From positions 1 through 8,405 of the forward strand of contig DATMYQ010000259.1 of the NCBI GenBank assembly GCA_035560935.1: 8,405 nt of DNA, written 5' to 3'. Of the stretch, positions 1 to 5,881 are shown piece by piece. Both the position numbers and the translations under genes were made by a program. Every line of letters begins with the position of its first letter. The stretch's first letter is position 1. The notes below the pieces were generated by a model. It searched no databases. It saw only the letters and a list, made by a program, of their open reading frames with translations, and was not told where the DNA came from. The stretch is from DATMYQ01 sp035560935 (GTDB lineage: Bacteria; Bacillota; Negativicutes; Sporomusales; Sporomusaceae).

Positions 1-36
1 ATTTAGTTAATGTACAGAAAAAGTGAGGAACGGGTT

Positions 37-936
37 ATGATTAGGTGTTTTGAAGAAATTATCAGTGCGGCGCAGGCGCAGGGACCGAAAATCATCGCTG
101 TGGCGGTGGCACAGGATTATGAAGTGTTGCAGGCCGTATGCAACGCCCGGGAACGGGGGATTGCCGATGCCATCCTGGTGGGTGACGAGATCCAGATCCA
201 CCGGATTGCCGGGGAACATAAACTGGATATTGCCCCGTTCCGCATCCTGCACGAAACGGATAATGTGACCGCTTGCCGAACGGCGGTACGCCTGGTGTCC
301 GGCGGCGAAGCCCAGCTGCTGATGAAAGGGCTGGTGGATACTTCGGTCATCCTGAAAGCGGTGCTGGATAAAGAAATCGGCCTCCGGACCCTGAACGTAC
401 TTTCCCACGTGGCGGTGGCGGAAGTGGCAGGGTATGACCGCCTGTTTTACATCACCGATGCCGCGATGAACATCGCTCCGGTGGTGTCGGAGAAAAAACA
501 GATCATCGAAAACGCAGTGAAAGTGGCCAAAGCGTTGGGAAACAAAGAGCCTAAGGTGGCCTGTCTGTGCGCGGTGGAAAAGCTCAATACCAAGATGGCG
601 GCCACGGTGGACGCGATAGAATTGGTGCGGATGAACCAGTATGGGGAAATAGCCGGATGCATCGTGGCCGGTCCGCTGGCCCTGGATAATGCGGTGTCAC
701 CGGAAGCGGCTCGGCACAAGGGAATAACGGACCCGGTGGCGGGAAATGCCGATGTTTTGCTGGTTCCGTTCATTGAGGCCGGGAATATGCTGTATAAGTC
801 CATTGTTTTCTTTGCCCGGGGCAAGGTGGGAGGTATTGTGGTGGGCGCCAAAGCGCCGGTAGTACTGACTTCACGGGCGGACTCGGATATCGCCAAATTG
901 AATTCCATTGCCATCGGCGTGTTAATGGCGGAGTAG
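37..936 (+). CDS. ptb: Phosphate butyryltransferase-type phosphotransacylase
   Basis: This cytoplasmic enzyme should exchange CoA and phosphate on a short acyl group (butyryl-CoA or a branched or acetyl analogue + Pi <-> acyl-phosphate + CoA). The protein is 299 residues, the usual length for Ptb. Family blocks visible are MKGLVDTSVILKAVLDKE (96-113), LSHVAV (122-127), ITDAAMNIAP (139-148), a GPLALDNAVSPEAARHKGI-like block (212-230), VPFIEAGNMLYK (243-254) and GGIVVGAKAPVVLTSRADS (265-283). I chose ATG 37 because GTGAGGAA (23-30) sits 6 bases upstream. The in-frame ATG at 10 has no ribosome site and would add nine residues unlike the family. Butyrate kinase, the usual partner, is not downstream; it could lie upstream of the window. 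The acyl specificity (butyryl, isobutyryl or acetyl) cannot be read from sequence. Family call is secure, substrate less so. Confidence 0.9.
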   Translation: MIRCFEEIISAAQAQGPKIIAVAVAQDYEVLQAVCNARERGIADAILVGDEIQIHRIAGEHKLDIAPFRILHETDNVTACRTAVRLVSGGEAQLLMKGLVDTSVILKAVLDKEIGLRTLNVLSHVAVAEVAGYDRLFYITDAAMNIAPVVSEKKQIIENAVKVAKALGNKEPKVACLCAVEKLNTKMAATVDAIELVRMNQYGEIAGCIVAGPLALDNAVSPEAARHKGITDPVAGNADVLLVPFIEAGNMLYKSIVFFARGKVGGIVVGAKAPVVLTSRADSDIAKLNSIAIGVLMAE

Positions 937-1025
937 CGCGTAATAGGGACGCTGGAGACCGTGCCTGTTTGTTGCGTATAAGTTAATATTTTCTGAATAG
1001 GCTGAGAAAAAAAGGGATATTGCGT

Positions 1026-1045
1026 TTGTTAGTGGAAAATAACAA
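1026..1045. promoter_or_regulatory. Inverted repeat TTGTTA-N8-TAACAA, candidate operator
   Basis: Perfect 6-base arms TTGTTA (1026-1031) and TAACAA (1040-1045) flank an 8-base spacer. The extended left arm TTGTTAGTG (1026-1034) recurs as its exact reverse complement CACTAACAA at 1118-1126. The motif core therefore occurs three times upstream of the transporter. The pattern fits a dimeric transcription factor's site; no regulator gene is in the window to pair it with. Confidence 0.4.
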
Positions 1046-1117
1046 CTTTGTGGACTTTTTATCCGGATAGAAGGCGTACTCCGGGTTTTACGGAATGCGG
1101 AGACGACAAAAACATAT

Positions 1118-1126
1118 CACTAACAA
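1118..1126. promoter_or_regulatory. Distal inverted copy CACTAACAA of the candidate operator
   Basis: This is an exact 9-base reverse complement of 1026-1034, with the two sites' centres 92 bases apart. It lies about 100 bases before the transporter start. It could be an auxiliary site for the same regulator, perhaps with DNA looping, or one side of a long-range RNA pairing. Confidence 0.35.
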
Positions 1127-1226
1127 TGCGCCTTACTTTGAAAAATTAGGGAGGTGAAGCTGCCGATCCGTCGACTGACAGGAACAAGGGAAATGACCGG
1201 GACTATGAGTTAAGGGAGGAACACGA

Positions 1227-2510
1227 GTGAGTACAAATACAGAAGTGGAATCATCGGTGCCGACCAAACAGAGAGTAGTACTAGTGGTTATCTTGTTAAT
1301 TACCTTATTGGTAGCCTATCTGGATCGGGTAAATGTGTCTGTGTTGGTTGCGGACAACACTTTTCTCACGGAAATGGGTATTAAAGGCAACCCCGTACAG
1401 ATGGGGATGCTGATGACCGTCTTCCTGATTGCCTATGGTATTTCTAATGTTTTTTTAAGCCCCCTGGGAGACATATTGGGACCACGCAAAGCGATGAGCC
1501 TGTCGATCCTGCTATGGGCGGGATCACTGGTACTGGGCGGTGTGGCCGGTACCTTTATGATTATGCTGGCGGCCCGGTTTATCCTGGGATTGGGTGAAGG
1601 CATGCACTGGCCTATGCAGAGCAAGTTTGTAAAAAACTGGTTTCCACCATTGGAACGCGGTAAAGCCAACGCAGTCTGGCTGGTTGGCCTGATGCTGGGA
1701 CCAGCCATTGCCATGCCGTTTTTTACCTGGATTATTGGTATCATGGGCTGGCGCAGCAGCTTCTTCGTATTGGCCTGCATCGGTCTGGTCCCGCTGATTT
1801 TGCTCTGGTTTTGGACCACGGACCATCCGCATCAGCACAAAGGTGTGAATAAGGCGGAACTGGCGCATATTGACGCCGGCCTCAAGATCGAGGCGGAAAT
1901 GGAAGCCAAACGGGAACAGGCTACCCTTTGGGACAACATGAAGGTCTTTATCTTTAATCCTGATTTTTGGTTGTTAACCGTAAACTATTTCTGCGTTGCC
2001 ACCATCTTTTGGGGTACGATGGCCTGGTTGCCGTCGTATCTGAAAGTGGCCCGCGGTTTCTCCTGGGCGGCCATGGGAGCCTGGTCCTCGCTGCCATATA
2101 TTATGGGGATTGCCAGCGTGCTGCTGTCGGGCTACCTGTCTGACAAATATGGACGCCGGGCACCGTTTAACATGTTGGCGATGCTGGGCGCCGCCGCCGG
2201 TATTTATTTCGGAGCCAACGCGACGGACAACACCACCGCGGCCATTTTGATTTCTTTTGGTATTGCTTCCGTGGGCTTCGGCCTGCCGGTGGCCTGGGCG
2301 CTGTTGCAGCAGATCGTACCCGGCAAGGCGATTGGGGCCGGCGCCGGTATGATGAATGGTTTGTCCAACGGCGGTTCGGCTTTTTCACCGGTACTGATCG
2401 GCTTCTTTATCAGTCTGACCGGCAGCTATGTCGGCGGCCTGATGTTTTTGGTGGGGATCGGCGTGCTGGGAGCGCTGTGCATGCTGGTACTTTCACTGAA
2501 AAAATATTAG
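1227..2510 (+). CDS. MFS transporter, anion:cation symporter (ACS) type
   Basis: This 427-residue integral membrane protein is a 12-helix major facilitator. YLDRVNVSVLVAD (31-43) after helix 1 is the hallmark of the ACS family, whose members import organic anions such as hexonates, glucarate or tartrate with H+ or Na+. Loop 2-3 carries GDILGPRK (81-88), a form of the MFS A-motif; its second-half counterpart is SGYLSDKYGRR (301-311). A charged cytoplasmic loop (about 198-240) separates the two six-helix halves. The start is GTG 1227, with AGGGAGGA (1213-1220) 6 bases upstream. It has its own terminator at 2614-2660. The 2-hydroxyacid dehydrogenase downstream suggests a small hydroxy- or keto-acid substrate, but that is context only. 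Confidence 0.9.
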   Translation: MSTNTEVESSVPTKQRVVLVVILLITLLVAYLDRVNVSVLVADNTFLTEMGIKGNPVQMGMLMTVFLIAYGISNVFLSPLGDILGPRKAMSLSILLWAGSLVLGGVAGTFMIMLAARFILGLGEGMHWPMQSKFVKNWFPPLERGKANAVWLVGLMLGPAIAMPFFTWIIGIMGWRSSFFVLACIGLVPLILLWFWTTDHPHQHKGVNKAELAHIDAGLKIEAEMEAKREQATLWDNMKVFIFNPDFWLLTVNYFCVATIFWGTMAWLPSYLKVARGFSWAAMGAWSSLPYIMGIASVLLSGYLSDKYGRRAPFNMLAMLGAAAGIYFGANATDNTTAAILISFGIASVGFGLPVAWALLQQIVPGKAIGAGAGMMNGLSNGGSAFSPVLIGFFISLTGSYVGGLMFLVGIGVLGALCMLVLSLKKY

Positions 2511-2613
2511 TCGGTTGCATAACCTGATAGTGAACAGCCAAACGTTTGAAATATTACAGAGAATTGTCAGCAGAAAAATGTGTTTATCGACAAAATCATT
2601 GTAATGAATTAAT

Positions 2614-2660
2614 AAATGGCCCAGTCGCCGGCAATGCCCTCCCGGCGGCGGGGTCATTTT
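2614..2660 (+). terminator. Strong intrinsic terminator after the transporter gene
   Basis: An 18-position stem pairs 2614-2631 with 2642-2659. It has one A-G mismatch (2623/2650), two G-U pairs and a 10-base loop (2632-2641), and is G+C-rich in its upper part. It closes with AAA opposite the start of the TTTT run (2657-2660). The T-run is short but the stem is very stable. It separates the transporter transcript from the dehydrogenase. The A-rich left flank could let it act on the other strand as well. Confidence 0.75.
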
Positions 2661-2682
2661 GTCGTCACAGGAGAAGGCATCA

Positions 2683-2724
2683 ATGGAAAATATAAAACAT
2701 TTGCCGTGCTTTTGGCGGTGCTAA
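2683..2724 (+). CDS. Possible 13-residue leader peptide (MENIKHLPCFWRC)
   Basis: ATG 2683 has a good Shine-Dalgarno, AGGAG (2669-2673), 9 bases upstream, better placed than the dehydrogenase's own. The frame ends at TAA 2722-2724. The peptide contains two Cys and one Trp. It lies just after the transporter's terminator and about 225 bases before the dehydrogenase. It could be a leader peptide or the remnant start of a decayed gene: the +1 frame continues open to 2801. Chance occurrence is also possible. Confidence 0.25.
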   Translation: MENIKHLPCFWRC

Positions 2725-2825
2725 GGTTTATTTCAAAGAAATTTGTGATAAACGTGTCGGAATTTTTTTCGGGTGGCAGGACTTTTGCGATAGCTGGATA
2801 GAATAAGTGAAAGAAGTATTGCTGA

Positions 2826-2853
2826 TGAACAAGGCCGGTGATACCTGTAAAAT
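2826..2853 (+). promoter_or_regulatory. Weak candidate promoter for the dehydrogenase
   Basis: TGAACA (2826-2831) and TAAAAT (2848-2853) are separated by 16 bases and could be a -35/-10 pair, about 95 bases before ATG 2949. The -35 matches consensus at four of six positions. Some promoter must exist after the terminator at 2614-2660 unless it is read through, but this assignment is tentative. Confidence 0.25.
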
Positions 2854-2948
2854 CGACGGATAATGGATTCAGGACAAGCGAGGAAATAAGTATGGACAGC
2901 GAAGGAACGCCGGACGAAACCGGGTGGAAAAGGAGGAATAACAATAAT

Positions 2949-3929
2949 ATGAGCATGAGACCGAATATTGTTGTCGTACGTAAATTATTGCCGCCTGCAT
3001 TCGAGAGACTGGTTAAAGCCGGCGAAATCCGGTGCTGGGAAGGCGAGGGTGTTATTCCCCGAAGGCAATTGGAGGAATGGGTGCGGGATGCCGATGCGCT
3101 GATGGCGGCTCCCAACGTTTTGATAGACGATTCCCTGCTGGCCATGGCGCCGCGGCTCCGGGTGGTGGCTCAGCCGGCTGTCGGTTATGACAACATTGAT
3201 GTCGCTGCCTGTACTCGGCGGGGTATTCCGGTGGGTAACACCCCGGGAGTTTTGGTGGAGGCTACGGCGGATTTGGCGTTTGGGCTGGTGCTGTGCGCGG
3301 CGCGGCGTATTCATGAGGGCTGGGATTTTGTCCGGCGGGGAGAATGGACCGGCAGCCGCAATATTCCATTAGGCATGGATCTGAGCGGCAAGACCATGGG
3401 AATTGTCGGCATGGGGCAGATTGGTGCGGCGGTAGCGCGGCGGGCCCGGAGCTTCAATTTGGAGGTCGTATACCATAACCGGCAGCGGCGTCAGGACGAG
3501 GCAGATACTTTTTGCCGTTATCTGGAATTGGACGAGCTTTTGCAGCAGGCGGATATTGTAGTGGTGCTTCTGCCGCTAACCCCGGCCACTGCCGGACTTT
3601 TTGGGCAGGAACAATTCCGGCGGATGAAACCGTCGGCGGTGTTTGTTAATGCGGCCCGGGGCGGGATTGTCGACACAGCGGCGCTGCAGGATGCGCTGCG
3701 GCAGGGAAGCATTGCCTACGCCGCGTTGGACGTTACCGATCCCGAACCGTTGCCGGCGGACCACCCGCTGCTGCAGATTCCCAATTTGTTGGTCACGCCG
3801 CACATCGGCAGCGCGACGCGGGAAACGCGGCTGAGGATGGCCGAGCTGGCGGTGGATAACGTCCTGGCCGGATTGTCCGGAGAGCGTCTGCCGGCAGTGG
3901 TGGATGCCCGGGTATACGAGTCTCGCTAA
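2949..3929 (+). CDS. D-isomer-specific 2-hydroxyacid dehydrogenase (glyoxylate/hydroxypyruvate reductase type)
   Basis: This cytoplasmic NAD(P)-dependent enzyme reduces a 2-keto acid such as glyoxylate or hydroxypyruvate to the D-hydroxy acid, or the reverse. It has 326 residues. PAVGYDNIDV (76-85) marks the substrate-domain hinge, GMGQIG (154-159) is the Rossmann glycine motif, and the catalytic set is Arg237 (NAARGG), Glu266 (DPEP) and His285 (PHIGSAT). After the second Rossmann strand, HNRQRR (176-181) has arginines and no acidic residue, the pattern of NADPH-preferring GRHPR enzymes. ATG 2949 was chosen because family members start near RPNIVVV and AGGAGG (2931-2936) lies upstream, though 12 bases away is long. 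An in-frame ATG at 2892 also has a ribosome site. The adjacent organic-anion transporter suggests a shared catabolic role. Confidence 0.88.
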   Translation: MSMRPNIVVVRKLLPPAFERLVKAGEIRCWEGEGVIPRRQLEEWVRDADALMAAPNVLIDDSLLAMAPRLRVVAQPAVGYDNIDVAACTRRGIPVGNTPGVLVEATADLAFGLVLCAARRIHEGWDFVRRGEWTGSRNIPLGMDLSGKTMGIVGMGQIGAAVARRARSFNLEVVYHNRQRRQDEADTFCRYLELDELLQQADIVVVLLPLTPATAGLFGQEQFRRMKPSAVFVNAARGGIVDTAALQDALRQGSIAYAALDVTDPEPLPADHPLLQIPNLLVTPHIGSATRETRLRMAELAVDNVLAGLSGERLPAVVDARVYESR

Positions 3930-3960
3930 GCAGCATTCCCGGAGCGGCATCCGAATAAAT

Positions 3961-3974
3961 TTGACCGTGATCAA
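3961..3974. promoter_or_regulatory. FNR/CRP-like box TTGAC-N4-ATCAA
   Basis: TTGACCGTGATCAA matches the FNR consensus TTGAT-N4-ATCAA at nine of ten defined positions. It ends 20 bases before the start codon of the secreted protein and just before its ribosome site, so binding there would more likely repress than activate that gene. A single match in a short spacer can arise by chance. Confidence 0.3.
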
Positions 3975-3994
3975 TACCGAAAAGGAGAAACAAA

Positions 3995-4525
3995 ATGCAT
4001 AAACAATTTGAAAACTGGATTTTTTTAACAGGCATTTTACTGCTGCTTTGCAGCTGGAGCGGCAGTGCGGCCGCCGCCGGGACAGACCATAATCCTATTG
4101 ATGCCGTGTTTTCCGGTCGCATCACCGATGCGATGAGCACGCCGGAACGAAACTATGTCGCGGAAAAGTATCTGGCGGCCTGGAAAGCGGAATTAGATAA
4201 TGTGGCTGACGGCTTGAAAAATTTGTACCATTTTGACGCGGATAAAGCCCGGGTTGATGAATACACCACGGCCTGTACCCAGGCGGCAGATGCCGCTTAC
4301 AAGCTGGAATGGCTGAACTGGGCCGACCGGGACGCACAGCCGCCGCAACGCAAATTTGGCACGGGGGCATCCGGTGCCGCCATGCTGATGAAAGCCAAAG
4401 TATACCGTCAGGCAACGCTGAATCTCGTGGGAATTTATCAGGGACAGGCAGGACGCTGGCAGGGAGATGCCAACAGCGAATATCTTTTTATTTATTCCGG
4501 TGACGGCGGTAAACTGCCGCGTTGA
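3995..4525 (+). CDS. Small secreted protein of unknown function
   Basis: I do not recognise a family for this 176-residue protein. It starts with a clear Sec signal peptide: basic start (MHK), hydrophobic core ILLLLCSW around 14-21, and an Ala-rich cleavage region with likely cleavage after Ala28. Cys19 is not in a lipobox, so it is not an obvious lipoprotein. The mature chain of about 148 residues is soluble and looks helical in its first part (ERNYVAEKYLAAWKAELDNV at 51-70, then a Tyr/Ala-rich stretch to about 113). A glycine-rich turn (FGTGASGAAM, 121-130) and an aromatic C-terminus (SEYLFIYSGD, 161-170) follow. Only one Cys (94) remains after cleavage. The pattern of small helical secreted proteins such as LprI-like domains is a loose comparison only. 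AAAGGAGA lies 7 bases before ATG. It sits 65 bases after the dehydrogenase, perhaps co-transcribed. Confidence 0.75.
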   Translation: MHKQFENWIFLTGILLLLCSWSGSAAAAGTDHNPIDAVFSGRITDAMSTPERNYVAEKYLAAWKAELDNVADGLKNLYHFDADKARVDEYTTACTQAADAAYKLEWLNWADRDAQPPQRKFGTGASGAAMLMKAKVYRQATLNLVGIYQGQAGRWQGDANSEYLFIYSGDGGKLPR

Positions 4526-4545
4526 GACAGAGAAGACGGCAATGA

Positions 4546-4561
4546 GGATAGGCGATTATCC
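4546..4561. terminator. Weak hairpin between convergent genes
   Basis: GGATA (4546-4550) can pair with TATCC (4557-4561) around a 6-base loop in the 30-base gap between the convergent stop codons (4525 and 4556). The stem overlaps the glycosyltransferase stop codon and has no proper T-run on either strand. Some termination is expected here, but this hairpin alone is unconvincing. Confidence 0.2.
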
Positions 4562-5788
4562 GGATATTGTTTTGATGAATTTCCGGGCAAGATCGGCATA
4601 GTTGTGATGTGCGACAACATAGTTTTTACCCCGCAAGCCCATTTGACGCTGTTCTTCCTGTGACATGGCAGTGAGACTTTTCACTGCGGCTGCAACCGCC
4701 GGGGCGTCCTCTGGCGCAATCGATAGCCCGCAATGGCTGTCACTGACAATGTCATTAGCGGCCTTAACCGCGTGAATGATCGGTTTGGCAGACATCATGT
4801 AGTCCAAAAGTTTATTGGGACTGATACCAAAACGATAGAGCGGATTTTTTTGCCAGCCAATAAACAGTATATCCATTCTGCGCAAAAAATCCGGGATGGA
4901 TTTTTTCTTTATAGGTGGGAGGAAAAAAATGTTGTTGACTCCTTTTTCGCTGCTTTTCCTGATTAAACGTTCTTTTTCCGGACCGTTTCCCACAAGAACA
5001 AAAACCACATTGTGTTCCATTAAAAGCGCTGCGGCATCAATAATAACATCTAAAGAATTCGCAATTCCATGCGAGCCGGCATAACCGACCAAAAATTTCC
5101 CCGATGCCTTCAACGAAGCGATAATTTCACTGTGTGTGTCCGGAATCACGTCGCTGCTATTTTCCCATTCGGCGATATCGATGCCATTGGGTATATAGTT
5201 GAATTTTTCCGGCTCCATGTAATGCTGTTCCATATGTTCCTTGGCTGCCGGCAACAAAGAAACCACTTTATCCGCATTTTTATAAGCATAATTTTCTGCT
5301 GCCTGCATGGAGGCGATGAATGGATGATAGGGAGACATTTTACCCAGCTCCATAGGTGATAACGGCCATAAATCATGAACTTCAAAAATAAGCTTGGCGT
5401 TGTTTTTATTAGCTATGCGCCGTGATGGGTAAATATCTAACGGATACGTTGAAGAAGCGATGACAACGTCAGGCTGATAAGACGCGTTTATTTTGGCGCC
5501 AAATCTGAGAAGCCGGTAAACAAAAGTCAACATGTTCACAACTCGTCCAATGCCATTACCGTTATATTTCGGTGTTTTTACCCAGACATATCGTATTCCT
5601 TCGATGATCTCTTCTGTCAGTACCGCCGGATTACAATTCGGATCTTTACTGCGCAAATGCGCTGCAGATGCAGCGATGATAGTAACTTCGTGGCCCAATT
5701 TGACCCATTCGCGTGCCAGGTAAAAAGGCCGATACTCCATCCCATGGATGATCGATCCGGCATAGTGATTGATGATGATAATATTCAA
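4556..5788 (-). CDS. GT4-family glycosyltransferase, WbuB-like
   Basis: This cytoplasmic GT-B fold enzyme of 410 residues should add a sugar from a nucleotide donor to a lipid-linked glycan during surface-polysaccharide assembly. The N-terminal domain opens with NIIIINHYAGS and continues with HGMEYRPFYLAREW, typical of WbuB-type transferases. EVHDLWP (136-142) and NADKVVSLLP (171-180) close that half. YAGSHG (236-241) begins the donor domain. GISPNKLLDYM (321-331) replaces the usual EX7E motif, with Asp in place of the last Glu, as seen in this subfamily. The start is TTG 5788: AAGGGAG (5798-5804) precedes it by 9 bases and the fold begins directly after it. The open frame reaches TTG 5854, which has no ribosome site. 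It lies 93 bases after the epimerase-domain gene, same strand. Sugar specificity is unknown. Confidence 0.88.
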   Translation of the reverse strand: MNIIIINHYAGSIIHGMEYRPFYLAREWVKLGHEVTIIAASAAHLRSKDPNCNPAVLTEEIIEGIRYVWVKTPKYNGNGIGRVVNMLTFVYRLLRFGAKINASYQPDVVIASSTYPLDIYPSRRIANKNNAKLIFEVHDLWPLSPMELGKMSPYHPFIASMQAAENYAYKNADKVVSLLPAAKEHMEQHYMEPEKFNYIPNGIDIAEWENSSDVIPDTHSEIIASLKASGKFLVGYAGSHGIANSLDVIIDAAALLMEHNVVFVLVGNGPEKERLIRKSSEKGVNNIFFLPPIKKKSIPDFLRRMDILFIGWQKNPLYRFGISPNKLLDYMMSAKPIIHAVKAANDIVSDSHCGLSIAPEDAPAVAAAVKSLTAMSQEEQRQMGLRGKNYVVAHHNYADLARKFIKTISG

Positions 5789-5881
5789 CAGTAAAGACTC
5801 CCTTACAAAAAAAGTGCTGATTTGCCGGTCAGACCTTCCGTTTATGTCAGTCAATTCGCTGTGATCGCGTTGACAATCAAA

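Larger units (their letters stand above)
937..1226 (+). other. 290-base spacer upstream of the transporter gene
   Basis: There is no gene-sized reading frame on either strand beyond shadows. No convincing intrinsic terminator follows the phosphotransacylase: GCGT (938-941) can pair with ACGC (949-952), but no T-run follows. The spacer holds a cluster of TTGTTA/TAACAA repeats (annotated separately), a perfect 8-base palindrome ATCCGGAT (1061-1068), and an imperfect hairpin pairing 1075-1083 with 1091-1099 (one mismatch, one G-U pair, 7-base loop). A second Shine-Dalgarno-like AGGGAGGT (1148-1155) lies well before the transporter's own site. I could not place a confident -35/-10 pair. The length and repeats suggest the transporter has its own regulated promoter here. 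Confidence 0.5.
2511..2948 (+). other. 438-base spacer before the dehydrogenase
   Basis: The first 100 bases are A+T-rich and end in the transporter's terminator (2614-2660). The remainder (2661-2948) has no long gene but contains a 13-codon frame with a strong ribosome site (2683-2724), two further tiny frames joined by a TAATG overlap (2825-2863 and 2863-2889), and a weak candidate promoter (2826-2853). A 61-codon frame at 2616-2801 starts inside the terminator stem and is not credible. The region most likely carries the dehydrogenase's promoter and a long leader. Confidence 0.5.

Noticed and set aside
10..36. Upstream ATG for the phosphotransacylase
   Set aside because: It has no ribosome site, and the proper site for ATG 37 lies within this stretch; 299 residues is the usual family length.
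447..914. 155-codon - strand frame opposite the phosphotransacylase
   Set aside because: A shadow of a well-conserved gene in G+C-rich sequence; no family pattern.
1061..1068. ATCCGGAT palindrome as a separate operator
   Set aside because: An 8-base palindrome is common by chance and has no second copy nearby in the spacer.
2616..2801. 61-codon + strand reading frame between transporter and dehydrogenase
   Set aside because: Its start lies inside the stem of the intrinsic terminator and has no ribosome site; the sequence has no recognisable pattern.
2654..3145. 163-codon - strand frame with a hydrophobic stretch resembling a membrane segment
   Set aside because: It is antisense to the dehydrogenase start; the Leu-rich stretch comes from the complement of Asn codons and the ribosome site. 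No ribosome site of its own.
4049..4054. Cys19 of the secreted protein as a lipoprotein site
   Set aside because: The preceding residues are LLLL, not a lipobox; an Ala-rich signal peptidase I site follows.
3576..4140. Overlapping - strand frames opposite the dehydrogenase and secreted-protein genes
   Set aside because: Both are antisense to supported genes, Arg/Pro-rich in the way of G+C-rich shadows, and lack ribosome sites.
5789..5854. Longer WbuB-like protein starting at TTG 5854
   Set aside because: No Shine-Dalgarno precedes 5854, and the added 22 residues include the translated ribosome site AAGGGAG of the better start.
5789..5881. Terminator between the epimerase-domain and WbuB-like genes
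   Set aside because: There is a T-run (ACTTTTTTTG on the - strand) but only a 4-base CTGA/TCAG stem before it, too weak to call.
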